A DNA stretch of 49,310 bases from Pseudanabaena biceps PCC 7429 (GCF_000332215.1 NZ_ALWB01000009.1:1-49310); one strand, 5' to 3'; shown: positions 1-9,542, counted from the stretch's first letter. Translations and numbers: made by a program. Notes: a model not told the origin generated them from the sequence alone.

Positions 1-37
1 TTTGAGGAAGGGTTTGCGTAGCAAACCCTTCCTCAAA
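1..37. repeat. 17-bp stem hairpin with 3-nt loop
   Basis: A perfect inverted repeat opens the window: a 17-nt arm ending in TTTGC, a 3-nt loop GTA, and the matching arm starting GCAAA. It has the same GC-NNN-GC tip as many other intergenic hairpins in this window. The remaining bases up to 277 hold no gene and presumably carry the promoter of the ndhS operon. Confidence 0.8.
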
Positions 38-277
38 GCCCGTTTCAAATTATCCCGAACTCACGTTTAGTTACTTAAAGCATTAGACAGCTTAAAAAAT
101 GATAGAGGCTGAAATGCCCATTCTATAGGGACAAAAAAGACACAAATACGTCGATCGCACTTTATTAGCTATTCATTACCTCTAAGCCAACTGATAATCA
201 TTGGAAAAAGCAATAAGGACAGATCGTCAAAGGATATAGAATAAACCTAGTCAAAATCAGGGAGTAACATAACAAAT

Positions 278-487
278 ATGCAACCAATCATTTTTCCAGG
301 CTCGGCAGTGCGCGTTGTGAATGAGGGCGATACCTACTATGGATTTCAGGGGCAAGTACAACGGGTCACCGATGGTCGCGTTGCGGTAATTTTTGGCGGT
401 GGTAACTGGGAAAAGATTGTATCATTTCGTGCAAATGAGTTAGAACTAATCGATACTACTGTTAGTTCTAAATCTAAAAAGAAATAA
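278..487 (+). CDS. ndhS: NAD(P)H-quinone oxidoreductase subunit S (NdhS)
   Basis: This 69-residue protein matches the cyanobacterial/chloroplast NdhS family (DUF3252). That subunit forms part of the ferredoxin-docking site of photosynthetic NDH-1 on the stromal/cytoplasmic side of thylakoid membranes. Seen directly: a compact SH3-like beta core with [13 protein letters not shown] near residues 18-30 and [13 protein letters not shown] near 39-51, followed by a lysine-rich tail. An AGGGAG element lies about 12 bases before the ATG. The gene stops 2 bases before the next start codon, so it probably leads a three-gene operon with the OmpA-like gene and rnz. The assignment is by recalled family sequence; a generic SH3-like protein is the only alternative. 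Confidence 0.85.
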   Translation: MQPIIFPGSAVRVVNEGDTYYGFQGQVQRVTDGRVAVIFGGGNWEKIVSFRANELELIDTTVSSKSKKK

Positions 488-489
488 TT

Positions 490-1050
490 GTGGCAAATTT
501 ACCGACTCCAGATAAGTCAATAGGTAAATCTTCGGGCAAGCCGTCTGGTAATCTCACCCAAGCGGGAAATTCGGTCTTGTCATTTATTATTCGGATTGTA
601 GCGATTGGGGCAAGCGCGATCGCAGGAACTAGCATTGGACTTGCGATCGCCTTTATCCGCCCAGACTTGGTTTGGCAACCTTCGCTCAATTTTTTAAATT
701 ACAAAAAACAACAGTTTACCCTATCCGCCGATGCCCTATTTGACCCTAATAAGGCAAGCATTCGTCCCGAAAGCTTTCGGTTACTAGATGAAGTTGCCGC
801 CCAACTGCCTTTAGCCTCTGGCAAAAAGGTACGAATTAATGGTCATATGGATGGGAGTGGTACAGTAGATGAGTTAACTCTCTCCTATTTACGCGCATCA
901 GCGGTTAAAGAATATTTAGCGAGACTGCGCGGCGAGCAAACTTATTATTGGATGGCGATCGGTTATGGCACTAGTCGTCCCTTATCTGGCAGCGCTGGTG
1001 ACAATAATGGCAAGAGTAACCGCCGCATCGAGATTTTTGTAGATGACTAG
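490..1050 (+). CDS. membrane-anchored OmpA-family (peptidoglycan-binding) protein
   Basis: A 186-residue protein that starts with GTG 2 bases after the ndhS stop and has no clear Shine-Dalgarno, which suggests translational coupling. Residues ~1-28 are polar and Pro/Ser-rich, ~30-55 form one hydrophobic membrane segment, and ~75-186 form an OmpA C-terminal-like domain. Visible motifs are NGHMDGSG (the GHTD-type loop, with Met in place of Thr), the helix LSYLRASAVKEYL, and the closing SNRRIEIFV. Such domains bind peptidoglycan, and here it would hang from the inner membrane. The stop lies 2 bases before the rnz start. Its functional link to NDH-1 or RNase Z is unknown. Confidence 0.75.
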   Translation: MANLPTPDKSIGKSSGKPSGNLTQAGNSVLSFIIRIVAIGASAIAGTSIGLAIAFIRPDLVWQPSLNFLNYKKQQFTLSADALFDPNKASIRPESFRLLDEVAAQLPLASGKKVRINGHMDGSGTVDELTLSYLRASAVKEYLARLRGEQTYYWMAIGYGTSRPLSGSAGDNNGKSNRRIEIFVDD

Positions 1051-1052
1051 AT

Positions 1053-1988
1053 ATGCAGATCACTTTTCTCGGTACTAGTTCGGGTGTACCCACTCGCGGA
1101 CGCAATGTCTCCAGTGTAGCCGTGCGCTTACCTCAACGTGCTGAAGTTTGGCTGCTGGATTGTGGCGAGGCAACTCAGCACCAATTGCTACGAAGTGATG
1201 TCAAAATCAGTCAAATCTCCAAGATTTTTGTCACCCATATGCATGGCGATCATATTTTTGGTTTGCCAGGACTGCTGGCAAGTTGCGGTATGGCAGGAAA
1301 TGTCAGCCATATCGATATCTATGGACCGACGGGTTTGGGGGAATATCTCGATGCCTGTTTGCGCTATAGCGAGACACGCCTTTCTTATTCGATCAAGGTG
1401 CATCGGGTTAAGGCAGGCATAGTATGTGAAGATGCGGAGTTTTATATGGTAGCAGCTCCGCTCAAACATAAGGTGACGGCGCATGGCTATCGCTTGGTGG
1501 AGCGCGATCGCGCTGGTAAGTTTGATGTCGATAAAGCGATCGCCATGAATATTCCCCCAGGTCCCATCTTTGGCGAACTCAAACAAGGCAAGATTGTTAC
1601 CCTTCCCGATGGACGTAAAATCGATGGCAAACAGTTTTGTGGCGCTCCTCAGATTGGGCGCAAGATTGCCTACTGCACCGATACAATTTTTTGTGATAGT
1701 TCCGTAGAACTAGCCCAAAATGCCGATGTACTGATTCATGAATCTACCTTTGCCCATCAAGATGCCGATATGGCTTTTCAGCGCCTGCATTCTACCAGCA
1801 CAATGGCGGCTCAAGTGGCGCAATTGGCTAATGTCAAGCAATTAATCATGACCCATTTCAGTCCGCGTTATTCCCCAGGCAATCCAATTCTATTGGAAGA
1901 TTTAGTGAATGAGGCAAGGAGTATCTTTGCAAATACCATCCCTGCCCATGATTTTATGACCTACGAGATCGCCCCAACTAATGGATAG
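1053..1988 (+). CDS. rnz: ribonuclease Z
   Basis: This 311-residue protein is a metallo-beta-lactamase-fold tRNA 3'-processing endonuclease. It removes 3' trailers from tRNA precursors in the cytoplasm. The zinc-binding HxHxDH motif is visible as THMHGDHIFG (His62, His64, Asp66, His67). Further ligands appear as the His in APLKHK, the Asp in YCTDT and the His in MTHFSPRY. Length and N-terminus (MQITFLGTSSGVPT) fit the standard bacterial short form. It begins 2 bases after the stop of the OmpA-like gene with no obvious ribosome-binding site, so it is likely co-translated from the ndhS operon. Confidence 0.95.
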   Translation: MQITFLGTSSGVPTRGRNVSSVAVRLPQRAEVWLLDCGEATQHQLLRSDVKISQISKIFVTHMHGDHIFGLPGLLASCGMAGNVSHIDIYGPTGLGEYLDACLRYSETRLSYSIKVHRVKAGIVCEDAEFYMVAAPLKHKVTAHGYRLVERDRAGKFDVDKAIAMNIPPGPIFGELKQGKIVTLPDGRKIDGKQFCGAPQIGRKIAYCTDTIFCDSSVELAQNADVLIHESTFAHQDADMAFQRLHSTSTMAAQVAQLANVKQLIMTHFSPRYSPGNPILLEDLVNEARSIFANTIPAHDFMTYEIAPTNG

Positions 1989-1995
1989 CTAGAAC

Positions 1996-2048
1996 AAACG
2001 CGAAATATAAGTAGCGGCGCAAAGCGCCGCCACTCATATTTCGCGTTT
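1996..2048. repeat. long hairpin after rnz
   Basis: Inverted repeat: AAACGCGAAATAT pairs with ATATTTCGCGTTT, and an inner GCGGCGC/GCGCCGC stem sits around an AAA loop. It begins 8 bases after the rnz stop and could act as a bidirectional transcription terminator between the convergent rnz and DUF1565 genes. Confidence 0.8.
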
Positions 2049-2065
2049 TATGTCCTAATAAAACC

Positions 2066-2099
2066 AAGAAATAGCGGTGCGCGCACCGCTATTTCTTGA
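2066..2099. repeat. perfect 34-bp palindrome
   Basis: CAAGAAATAGCGGTGCG is followed immediately by its exact reverse complement. It lies between two convergent genes and just after another hairpin, so termination is a plausible use. It belongs to the window-wide set of intergenic palindromes. Confidence 0.8.
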
Positions 2100-2152
2100 C
2101 TGGGAAGGGAGTAGCTATCCATTGACATTAGCGTGGAATTTAACCATATAAA

Positions 2153-3679
2153 TTACCGAAATGGAATAATTTCCGCAATCAGTCCTGATTGGGTTAATCT
2201 TTGCACCAACTGATCAGCCGCTGGGCGATCGCTATAGGCTCCCACCTGAAGTACAGTTCTCCCACTACGGGACATACGGAAAGCATCGGGAACGATCGTC
2301 TTGACCTTCTGGACGATGACAGTAGAAGTTGCGGAAACAATCACGCGATATTGGAATGGCTTGCCTGTTGTGGGATCGAGCGTTGCTGGTGGGAGAGTTG
2401 CGACCTGAGTGGGAAATCTTGGCGTTCCCGCACTGGACTGATTGCCATAATCGCGCTCAATGATAATAGTTGTGGGAGAATTATTACTGGGTTTAGGGGA
2501 AATCACGGGACTTGGCAAAGATTGGCTTGGAGCATTGGGAACAAATACAGTACTGGGACTAGGATTGGTCTGAATAGGAATCGCTCCACCGCTATTATTA
2601 CTATTACTGTTGTTATTTACCGATGTAGAAGGAATTGATGGCAAAGGTGCAGGTGGAATCGAAGCGATAGGATTGGCGATCGCATTAGTAATTGGTGAAT
2701 TCGCAGCTCGAAGATCGAGTGCGCCCCGAACGCGAGCTTGATTAATTTGGTTGCCTACCGCTACTAGAGGAATTGTCGTAGCATTATTAATATCAAATTC
2801 GCCGTTGTTGCGAAAGGTGTTTTTACCCTGAGAAATCGTTGTTCCCACATCGGGGCGAGGCGCACCATTCGAGCCACTGAGAATAACAAGTCCATTGCGC
2901 TGATTATCGGCGATCGCATTACCGCGAAGCGTCGGTTGAGCCGTGTTAGAAATTACAACACCATCAACATTTCGAGAAATATTGTTATTAGTCAAAAAGA
3001 CCTGCGATTGCTGCCCGATGGATAGTCCAAAGCCCGTATTCTCAAATCTATTATCGCGAATCTCTCCCGTACTGGTTCCCAAGGCCGAGATGCCGCTACC
3101 CGTATTCCCCGTAAATAGATTATTGCTAATATAAGCATTAGAACTTCCCGTTAGGAATATCCCATCATGGGTATTGCGAATAAAACTGTTATTAGCAATG
3201 ACGACATTGCGACTAGACTCTAGCCATAGTCCATAACCGCGCGGATTGCTATTGGTAACCGTAACGCCTTCAATACGGGAGTCATTTGCCGCAACGATCG
3301 CAATATTTTGACTAGCAAAGGTAGAACTAACAAAGCGCCCACCGCCACTAATGACAACCGTTCCATTTGCATTGGGATTACCGCGCAAGATCGCTCCTTG
3401 AGGAAGGCGAATCGGAAAACTTTCACCCGTCGCTTCGCTATATTTACCATCGCTTAATTGAAAGATTGTCCCAGCTTCGGGATTAGCCGCGATCGCTGCG
3501 GTGACCGTCCGAAATGCTTGATTTTGAGAGCCCGCTCCCACCGTATCAGCACCTTGGGGCGAGACAAAAACTATTTTTTGTTGGGCAGTCTGCGCCCAGG
3601 CCATAGCAGGAGTGGTGAGGGACAATACAAAAACTAGATTGACTATATTAATAAGACTAGGACAGGGAAACTTATTCAT
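2153..3679 (-). CDS. exported DUF1565 beta-helix protein with SPOR domain
   Basis: The chosen ATG at 3679 gives about 508 residues beginning with a signal peptide (hydrophobic NIVNLVFVLSLTTPAMAWAQ). The open frame runs 28 codons further upstream, but that part looks non-coding. Next comes a DUF1565/right-handed parallel beta-helix region with repeated turns of the type 'NNSFIRNTHDGIFLTGSSN', then a Pro/Ser/Asn-rich linker. The C-terminal ~70 residues resemble a SPOR domain (LQVGAYSDRPAADQLVQRLTQ), which in other proteins binds peptidoglycan with denuded glycans. An extracytoplasmic, cell-wall-associated role is inferred. It converges with rnz. Confidence 0.8.
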   Translation of the reverse strand: MNKFPCPSLINIVNLVFVLSLTTPAMAWAQTAQQKIVFVSPQGADTVGAGSQNQAFRTVTAAIAANPEAGTIFQLSDGKYSEATGESFPIRLPQGAILRGNPNANGTVVISGGGRFVSSTFASQNIAIVAANDSRIEGVTVTNSNPRGYGLWLESSRNVVIANNSFIRNTHDGIFLTGSSNAYISNNLFTGNTGSGISALGTSTGEIRDNRFENTGFGLSIGQQSQVFLTNNNISRNVDGVVISNTAQPTLRGNAIADNQRNGLVILSGSNGAPRPDVGTTISQGKNTFRNNGEFDINNATTIPLVAVGNQINQARVRGALDLRAANSPITNAIANPIASIPPAPLPSIPSTSVNNNSNSNNSGGAIPIQTNPSPSTVFVPNAPSQSLPSPVISPKPSNNSPTTIIIERDYGNQSSAGTPRFPTQVATLPPATLDPTTGKPFQYRVIVSATSTVIVQKVKTIVPDAFRMSRSGRTVLQVGAYSDRPAADQLVQRLTQSGLIAEIIPFR

Positions 3680-3790
3680 ATCGAGACACCAACAAGATAT
3701 CTGGCAAACATGTCTAACTAGACTAGCAGCAAGTTGCTTTTGTTTCACGAGTATGCGCCACAAACAGGAAGTTATGGAGATCGCAAGATT

Positions 3791-4150
3791 TTACCAGTCA
3801 CGCCATTCACTCGCTGGCCCCTCGCCACCACCATATTTCGTTGGATCGATTCCTGCGGCGATGGCGATAATATTGCAAATCTCGCATAGGTCTTCCCGCT
3901 CTCCCGTTTCGATCAATCCATCATTATCATTAAGGTCATTGAGGGTTTCCACAGTTTCCTGAAATGCCTCTAGTTTTGCTTCGGTAGAAGCTTGCTCACC
4001 CAAAGCGACAAGATGATCGATGAGGGTGTCAAAAGCTGCAATATAAGGTTTACAGGATAGTTCGTTATAATCCTCAATGGTATTTGCAATCCATCGAGCA
4101 AAAGGATAACGTTTCTTAGTTGCGAACAGGCGATCGGTATATTCACTCAT
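3791..4150 (-). CDS. conserved hypothetical acidic protein
   Basis: A protein of about 119 residues from ATG 4150 (MSEYTDRLFATKKRYPFARWI). I do not recognise a named family. It looks alpha-helical and acidic, with two Cys in DLCEICNIIAIAAGIDP and a glycine-rich acidic tail ending EWRDW. No signal peptide or membrane segment is seen. A 13-bp direct duplication covers the start region (both copies contain ATGAGTGAATATT), so a second ATG at 4163 opens a six-codon out-of-frame reading frame. A GTG at 4159 is an in-frame alternative start. Downstream lies the beta-helix gene in the same direction, about 110 bases away. Confidence 0.7.
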   Translation of the reverse strand: MSEYTDRLFATKKRYPFARWIANTIEDYNELSCKPYIAAFDTLIDHLVALGEQASTEAKLEAFQETVETLNDLNDNDGLIETGEREDLCEICNIIAIAAGIDPTKYGGGEGPASEWRDW

Positions 4151-4187
4151 AATATTCACTCATAATTAGCTGGGCATAGTTAATACC

Positions 4188-4281
4188 AATTCACAAAAGT
4201 GTTGTCACACTTTTGTGAATTAAAAACTAAACCCAGTAAGGGTTTTTAAATCTCAAAATGGCGTAGCCATTTTGAGATTTG
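4188..4281. repeat. composite two-hairpin repeat (B + linker + C)
   Basis: Two inverted repeats are joined by a linker with AAACCC/GGGTTT. Hairpin B (4188-4221) has arms AATTCACAAAAGTG and CACTTTTGTGAATT. Hairpin C (4248-4281) has arms AAATCTCAAAATGGC and GCCATTTTGAGATTT around a GTA loop. The left flank carries the TACCAA end found in the ~100-bp elements at 17341, 21596 and 30581; the right TTGGTA end is absent, so this is a partial or older copy. Confidence 0.75.
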
Positions 4282-4293
4282 AAAACCCAGAAT

Positions 4294-4331
4294 CAAAGCC
4301 TGTAGCGCGCGCAGCGTGCGCTACAGGCTTT
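4294..4331. terminator. strong hairpin downstream of thiC
   Basis: AAAGCCTGTAGCGC pairs with GCGCTACAGGCTTT, placed 18 bases past the thiC stop on the minus strand. The GC-rich stem is suited to terminating thiC transcription, although a clean poly-U run on the minus-strand transcript is not obvious. It also fits the general hairpin family of the window. Confidence 0.55.
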
Positions 4332-4348
4332 GGGTTTTTATATTTAAT

Positions 4349-5838
<1,490 letters not shown>

Positions 5839-5930
5839 GATCATAGCACTGTAAAGCTAGTGCTTATAGGCAGAGATAAGCTGGGCTATAAAAATTAATT
5901 ATTGCCAGCGCAACGCACTGAATTAAAAAC

Positions 5931-5979
5931 CAGATAAATTTTAAAAGCGCCGCTAAGCAGCGCTTTTAAAATTTATCTG
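5931..5979. repeat. AT-rich hairpin upstream of the thiC riboswitch
   Basis: CAGATAAATTTTAAAAGCGC pairs with GCGCTTTTAAAATTTATCTG around a short CGCTAAGCA tip, with one unpaired position. It lies between thiC and the Uma2 gene and may end transcription of the 7754-6025 gene group. Confidence 0.75.
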
Positions 5980-6024
5980 TACTATGATTAGGCTGAAAGT
6001 GCAAAGCACCTCCACCCTATAGGG

Positions 6025-6600
6025 TTAAGTGAAATCAATATTGTCGTAAAGATCGGCTATTTGGATTTGCACATCTGCAAACTTTAGAGAAATAGTCACG
6101 GTCGGGTCATCATATTCCGAAAATAACCATTGATTAACCGCAGTTTTGACATGATGCTCTACATGAACACGATACTGATCAATTAATAAATATTCCTGAA
6201 AAGTATTAATAGTTCGGTAAGAAGCAAATTTTTCACTGCGATCGTAGTTTTGGGTGGATTTAGATAACACTTCCGCAATGAAGCAAGGATTGGTAATTGT
6301 ATCCTTACGACCATCCTGCATTTCCAAAGGTTTAGGTGCAACCATCACATCAGGATAGGTATGTATTTGGACATCAGGAATCCAAAGTCGCTGATCCACA
6401 TGAAATACCCTAAACCCTTTTACTTTTAGTAGTGGTTTCAGCAATAGGTATAAATTACCAGAAATATCATTGTGGTTGGGTGTTCCACCAGTCATTGGAA
6501 TAATTTCTCCATTACGGTACTCGTTGCGGATGTCTGACGCTATTTCTAGCTCTAGGTATTCGTCAACGGTGTAAGTTTTCTGGGCGAGTTGAGTAACCAT
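6025..6600 (-). CDS. Uma2 family (DUF820) putative endonuclease
   Basis: A 191-residue protein of the Uma2/DUF820 family, a PD-(D/E)xK nuclease-fold group greatly expanded in cyanobacteria and mostly uncharacterised. Seen: the entry motif YTVDEYLELE, the block RNEYRNGEIIPMTGGTPNHN, and catalytic-type residues YPDVMV ... CFIAEVLSKST ... EKFASY followed by FQEYLLIDQY. It begins 6 bases after the stop of the small exported protein upstream, and another Uma2 gene lies beyond that, so the three may be co-transcribed. One of four Uma2 genes in this window. Confidence 0.88.
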   Translation of the reverse strand: MVTQLAQKTYTVDEYLELEIASDIRNEYRNGEIIPMTGGTPNHNDISGNLYLLLKPLLKVKGFRVFHVDQRLWIPDVQIHTYPDVMVAPKPLEMQDGRKDTITNPCFIAEVLSKSTQNYDRSEKFASYRTINTFQEYLLIDQYRVHVEHHVKTAVNQWLFSEYDDPTVTISLKFADVQIQIADLYDNIDFT

Positions 6601-6606
6601 TATGTT

Positions 6607-7074
6607 TTACCTGCGATCGCGTCCTGATAAGATTTTTTTAGAGTAAGGCTGAGTCGAGTTGAGACATTCTTGCAACTCAGGCGATCGCTCTGTGTCCACA
6701 TCCCGTTCACGTTTATACACCAATCCGCGCACAAAGCCTCCCACTAAATCTCCAAAGATAATCTGATCAGGTTGGAAAGCATATTGCTGAATAGATAAAT
6801 CATCGGCTTCATGCAATTTATAAACTTCATAATCAATCCCTGTTAGATAACGAGGAATCTTGAGATGGAGAGAAGTAATCATTGTGCCATTAGATGAGGA
6901 GCCACTATAACAATAGCGATCGCCCGTGGGATTTGTCTGTTTAAAAATACTGATATAGCGCGAACCACCACCCCAATAGCTACCTGCTTCGAGGGCTTGG
7001 GCAGATTTGACGGCAACAAAGTTAGAACTAAAGCTAAGGGCGATCGCAGCTATACCATAAAAAACTTTTTTCAT
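6607..7074 (-). CDS. exported hypothetical protein
   Basis: A 155-residue protein with a clear N-terminal signal peptide: MKK, a hydrophobic stretch, then a probable cleavage site near KSAQALEA at residues ~24-29. The mature part has a Tyr/Ser-rich start, a single Cys pair (Cys in RYCYSGSSS and Cys in LQECLNST) that could form a disulfide, and no domain I can name. It lies between two Uma2 genes, 6 bases before the next start and about 50 bases after the previous stop, all on the minus strand. Function unknown. Confidence 0.7.
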   Translation of the reverse strand: MKKVFYGIAAIALSFSSNFVAVKSAQALEAGSYWGGGSRYISIFKQTNPTGDRYCYSGSSSNGTMITSLHLKIPRYLTGIDYEVYKLHEADDLSIQQYAFQPDQIIFGDLVGGFVRGLVYKRERDVDTERSPELQECLNSTQPYSKKILSGRDRR

Positions 7075-7127
7075 ATTTTTATCTTTTTTACATAAATATC
7101 TATGGGCAGTGGGGATTGCTGCTTATA

Positions 7128-7754
7128 TTATTCAAAAATCTGGGATATTAGACAGGAAAACTCTGGTAAAAGTGGCGATGTTAGGGTATCAGTTACAAAT
7201 AAAGTCATCGCTAGTTTGAGAATGCCATTTTCACGCCGATAAACTTGAATTTGTTTCGCCCGCCAATCTGCAATCCAATATTCCAATACCCCATGCGATG
7301 AATAAAGTTTAAGTTTTACTTCGCGATCGCGCTTTTCATTGTCAGTACCCGCAGATAAAACTTCGATCGCCAGATCGGGCGCACCACGAAAATGTCCCAC
7401 ATCATCAATCAAAGCTGCATATTTCTCTTTACTCATCCAGATCACATCAGGAATGACATCATCATTGTCCCCAAAGATTAATCCTGCCCCAATCTCTGCT
7501 TCACCTAACTTTGTAGCCCGTGACCAAATGTCTAAAACGGTAAAAAATCTACCGCAAGTTTTTTGATGCTTATTATGAGGCGCTCTAGTCACGTAAAGTT
7601 CTCCATTAATAATTTCATAACGGTTGCCATTGTCGGGCATTAGTTCTAAGTCAGCACTAGTCCAAAGAAGTTGCTCTTCTGGCTTAGAGATTGATGCTTC
7701 TGTGGCTATGGAATTATTCGTGGTTTCAGGTGTAGCAACGATCGCTTGAGTCAT
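7128..7754 (-). CDS. Uma2 family (DUF820) putative endonuclease
   Basis: A 208-residue Uma2-family protein with an extra ~30-residue Thr/Ser/Glu-rich N-terminus before the conserved LWTSADLELMPDNGNRYEI entry block. The nuclease-type core is visible as VIPDVIWMSKEKY ... APDLAIEVLSAGTDNEKRDREVKLKLY, then GVLEYWIADW. It is divergent from cobU, whose start lies about 50 bases away, so the short gap 7755-7805 must hold both promoters. Biological role unknown. Confidence 0.87.
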   Translation of the reverse strand: MTQAIVATPETTNNSIATEASISKPEEQLLWTSADLELMPDNGNRYEIINGELYVTRAPHNKHQKTCGRFFTVLDIWSRATKLGEAEIGAGLIFGDNDDVIPDVIWMSKEKYAALIDDVGHFRGAPDLAIEVLSAGTDNEKRDREVKLKLYSSHGVLEYWIADWRAKQIQVYRRENGILKLAMTLFVTDTLTSPLLPEFSCLISQIFE

Positions 7755-7805
7755 GATGGATCCCTACGATGAGCGATATCGTAATAGTATAACAAGGGGC
7801 AATTG

Positions 7806-8396
7806 ATGGTAACAAGGATAATTACTCTGATGATTACTCTAGTGACAGGCGCAACTCGTTCAGGCAAAAGTGAATGGGCTGAGCATTTAGCAATGCGATC
7901 GCCAAAAAATGTAATTTATATCGCCACCGCCACTCGTTATCCCGATGATGCGGAATGGGAATCTCGACTACAAAAACATAGCGATCGCCGTCCTGAGAAT
8001 TGGCAAACCTTGGAAGTTCCCATTGAACTCGCTAAAGCTATTTTAGGAATCAGAAGCGATTCCCATTATATTTTGGTTGATTCGCTTGGCACATGGCTAG
8101 CAAATCTTTTGGAAGAGGATGAACTGGCTTGGAGCAAAATAGAAACAGAACTCTTACAAGCAATTCAAGTCTGTACTGTCGATATCACCTTTGTCGCGGA
8201 AGAGGTGGGCTGGGGACTCGTACCAGAATATAAGTTAGGGAGAATATTTCGCGATCGCCTCGGTGGTCTGAGTCGCAAAATTGGGGTGATTGCCGATAAG
8301 GTTTATCTGGTCACAGGAGGACATGCGATCGACCTCACCCAATTAGGTGAAAAAATCCCTTCGGAATTGCAACAAAATGCTAGAAGCTATGAATAA
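7806..8396 (+). CDS. cobU: adenosylcobinamide kinase / adenosylcobinamide-phosphate guanylyltransferase
   Basis: This protein of about 196 residues belongs to the CobU/CobP family, which phosphorylates adenosylcobinamide and attaches GMP during nucleotide-loop assembly of cobalamin. Seen: the P-loop GATRSGKS near residues 15-22, IYIATATRYPDDAEWE, and the HSDRRPENWQTLE block containing the guanylyl-accepting His, then LVDSLGTWLANLL and EEVGWGLVP. The ATG at 7806 follows AAGGGG by six bases; TTG 7803 and ATG 7830 (MITLVTGATRSGK) are alternatives, and family alignments would favour 7830. No other cobalamin genes are adjacent. Confidence 0.93.
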   Translation: MVTRIITLMITLVTGATRSGKSEWAEHLAMRSPKNVIYIATATRYPDDAEWESRLQKHSDRRPENWQTLEVPIELAKAILGIRSDSHYILVDSLGTWLANLLEEDELAWSKIETELLQAIQVCTVDITFVAEEVGWGLVPEYKLGRIFRDRLGGLSRKIGVIADKVYLVTGGHAIDLTQLGEKIPSELQQNARSYE

Positions 8397-8467
8397 TAAG
8401 CTTTATATTAATTTGTCCTCCGTTTTGAGTAACTTGACAAGCACTTAGCCTTAGACCTATTATTAAA

Positions 8468-8483
8468 AAGTAAGTACTTACTT
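8468..8483. promoter_or_regulatory. probable TetR operator 1 (AAGTAAGTACTTACTT)
   Basis: A perfect 16-bp palindrome ends 4 bases before the ATG of the TetR gene at 8488. Its GTAAGT/ACTTAC half-sites recur in another palindrome at 9621-9636, in front of the efflux adaptor gene. A repressor bound here would cover its own start region, consistent with autoregulation. Spacing differs between the two sites (0 versus 4 bases between GTAAGT and ACTTAC). Confidence 0.7.
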
Positions 8484-8487
8484 ATTT

Positions 8488-9111
8488 ATGGCTCGTCCTC
8501 CTAAAATCACCAATGAAGAAATTTTGACTGCGGCGCGAGAAATCTTTTTAAAAGAGGGTTTTGGCGCATCAACATTGGCGATCGCGGAAAAAGCTGGAAT
8601 ATCCGAAGCTTCTATCTTTAAACGCTTTGCAACTAAGCAAGCATTATTTCTGGCTGCTATCGGCATTACAGAAAATCCAAAGTGGGTTAAGACCTTATCC
8701 AGTCAAACACCTACTGCGGCAATTAAGGAAGAGTTGATCGTGATATGTGAGCAAATGTTGGCATTCTATCTGGAGGTGATGCCCAGAGTATTTATGCTCA
8801 TGAATCAAGGTGATATACCTCATCCACCTCCAATGCCACCTCCGCACCTAAGAGATACCTATTTACTAGCTAGCTTTTTGGATAAAGCGATCGCTTTAAA
8901 GCATCTGCGATCGTGCGATACCTTGACCGTAGCTCACATGATTGTCGGTCCAATTATCAATTATATCGTGTTGAGTAATATGGATCAGAAAATGCCCATT
9001 GCACTTCCGTCGATGAAGCATACCTTCGTCGAGCCATCCATTTTTATTCACCACTTAATTGAAACCCTATGGGATGGGCTAGCACCAAAACCGACTCAAA
9101 ATAAGTCTTAA
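8488..9111 (+). CDS. TetR/AcrR family transcriptional regulator
   Basis: A 207-residue protein with an N-terminal TetR helix-turn-helix at residues ~8-55 (ILTAAREIFLKEGFGASTLA, then IAEKAGISEASIFKRFATKQ). The C-terminal ligand domain is variable, with a proline-rich stretch HPPPMPPPH near residue 111. It probably represses itself and the downstream MacA/MacB-type efflux genes, because matching palindromes lie immediately before this gene and before the adaptor gene. No Shine-Dalgarno is visible before the ATG. The next small gene starts 8 bases after its stop. Confidence 0.9.
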   Translation: MARPPKITNEEILTAAREIFLKEGFGASTLAIAEKAGISEASIFKRFATKQALFLAAIGITENPKWVKTLSSQTPTAAIKEELIVICEQMLAFYLEVMPRVFMLMNQGDIPHPPPMPPPHLRDTYLLASFLDKAIALKHLRSCDTLTVAHMIVGPIINYIVLSNMDQKMPIALPSMKHTFVEPSIFIHHLIETLWDGLAPKPTQNKS

Positions 9112-9119
9112 GTATTGCT

Positions 9120-9440
9120 ATGGATGAAACAATAACTATTGATGGTAGCTGGACGCTTTTCATAGGTGAACTATCGGCAACATTGCTAATAGTTCAAGAT
9201 GGTGACAGGATCGGTGGAACCTTCGCTAATTCTAGCGAGCATTTATCCCTTAAAGGGAATATTTCTCGCAATCTCCAAGTGAATTTTACGATTGAGTCTA
9301 CCAAGAGGCAGGGTTGGGCTGGCAAATTTGAAGGTGTCCTTAATGGCAATGTCATGAGTGGAACTACTAATTTACCGAAATTGGGAAACAGTCTCTGGTC
9401 GGCATCTCGACAAACTAGAAGATCTAATTCCCCAAAATAA
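9120..9440 (+). CDS. hypothetical protein co-transcribed with TetR
   Basis: A 106-residue protein beginning 8 bases after the TetR stop. I do not recognise a named family. It looks beta-rich with regularly alternating strands (GSWTLFIGELSATLLIVQDGDRIGGTF, NLQVNFTIESTKRQGWAGKFEGVLNGNVMSG), which would suit a small beta-barrel or lipocalin-like fold. No signal peptide or membrane segment is seen. Position between the regulator and the efflux adaptor suggests a role in the same response, but this is inference only. Confidence 0.65.
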   Translation: MDETITIDGSWTLFIGELSATLLIVQDGDRIGGTFANSSEHLSLKGNISRNLQVNFTIESTKRQGWAGKFEGVLNGNVMSGTTNLPKLGNSLWSASRQTRRSNSPK

Positions 9441-9500
9441 TCCAATTATAATCCATCTATTTTTCACTCAATTAGCTAAGCCCCTTGCGGATAAGAATCG

Positions 9501-9542
9501 CTTCGACTCTGCTCAGCTAACATTGGCTGAGCGGAATCGAAA
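9501..9542. repeat. intergenic palindromic repeat
   Basis: CTTCGACTCTGCTCAGCTAA is followed by the imperfect inverse TTGGCTGAGCGGAATCGAAA. Imperfect pairs are mostly G-T. This type of TTCGACT..GCTCAGC / GCTGAGC..TCGAA element is familiar from cyanobacterial intergenic DNA. It sits between the small gene and the second TetR operator. Confidence 0.65.

Noticed and set aside
2201-2638. Plus-strand reading frame of 145 codons
   Set aside because: It lies opposite the well-supported beta-helix/SPOR gene and its composition is that of an antisense shadow.
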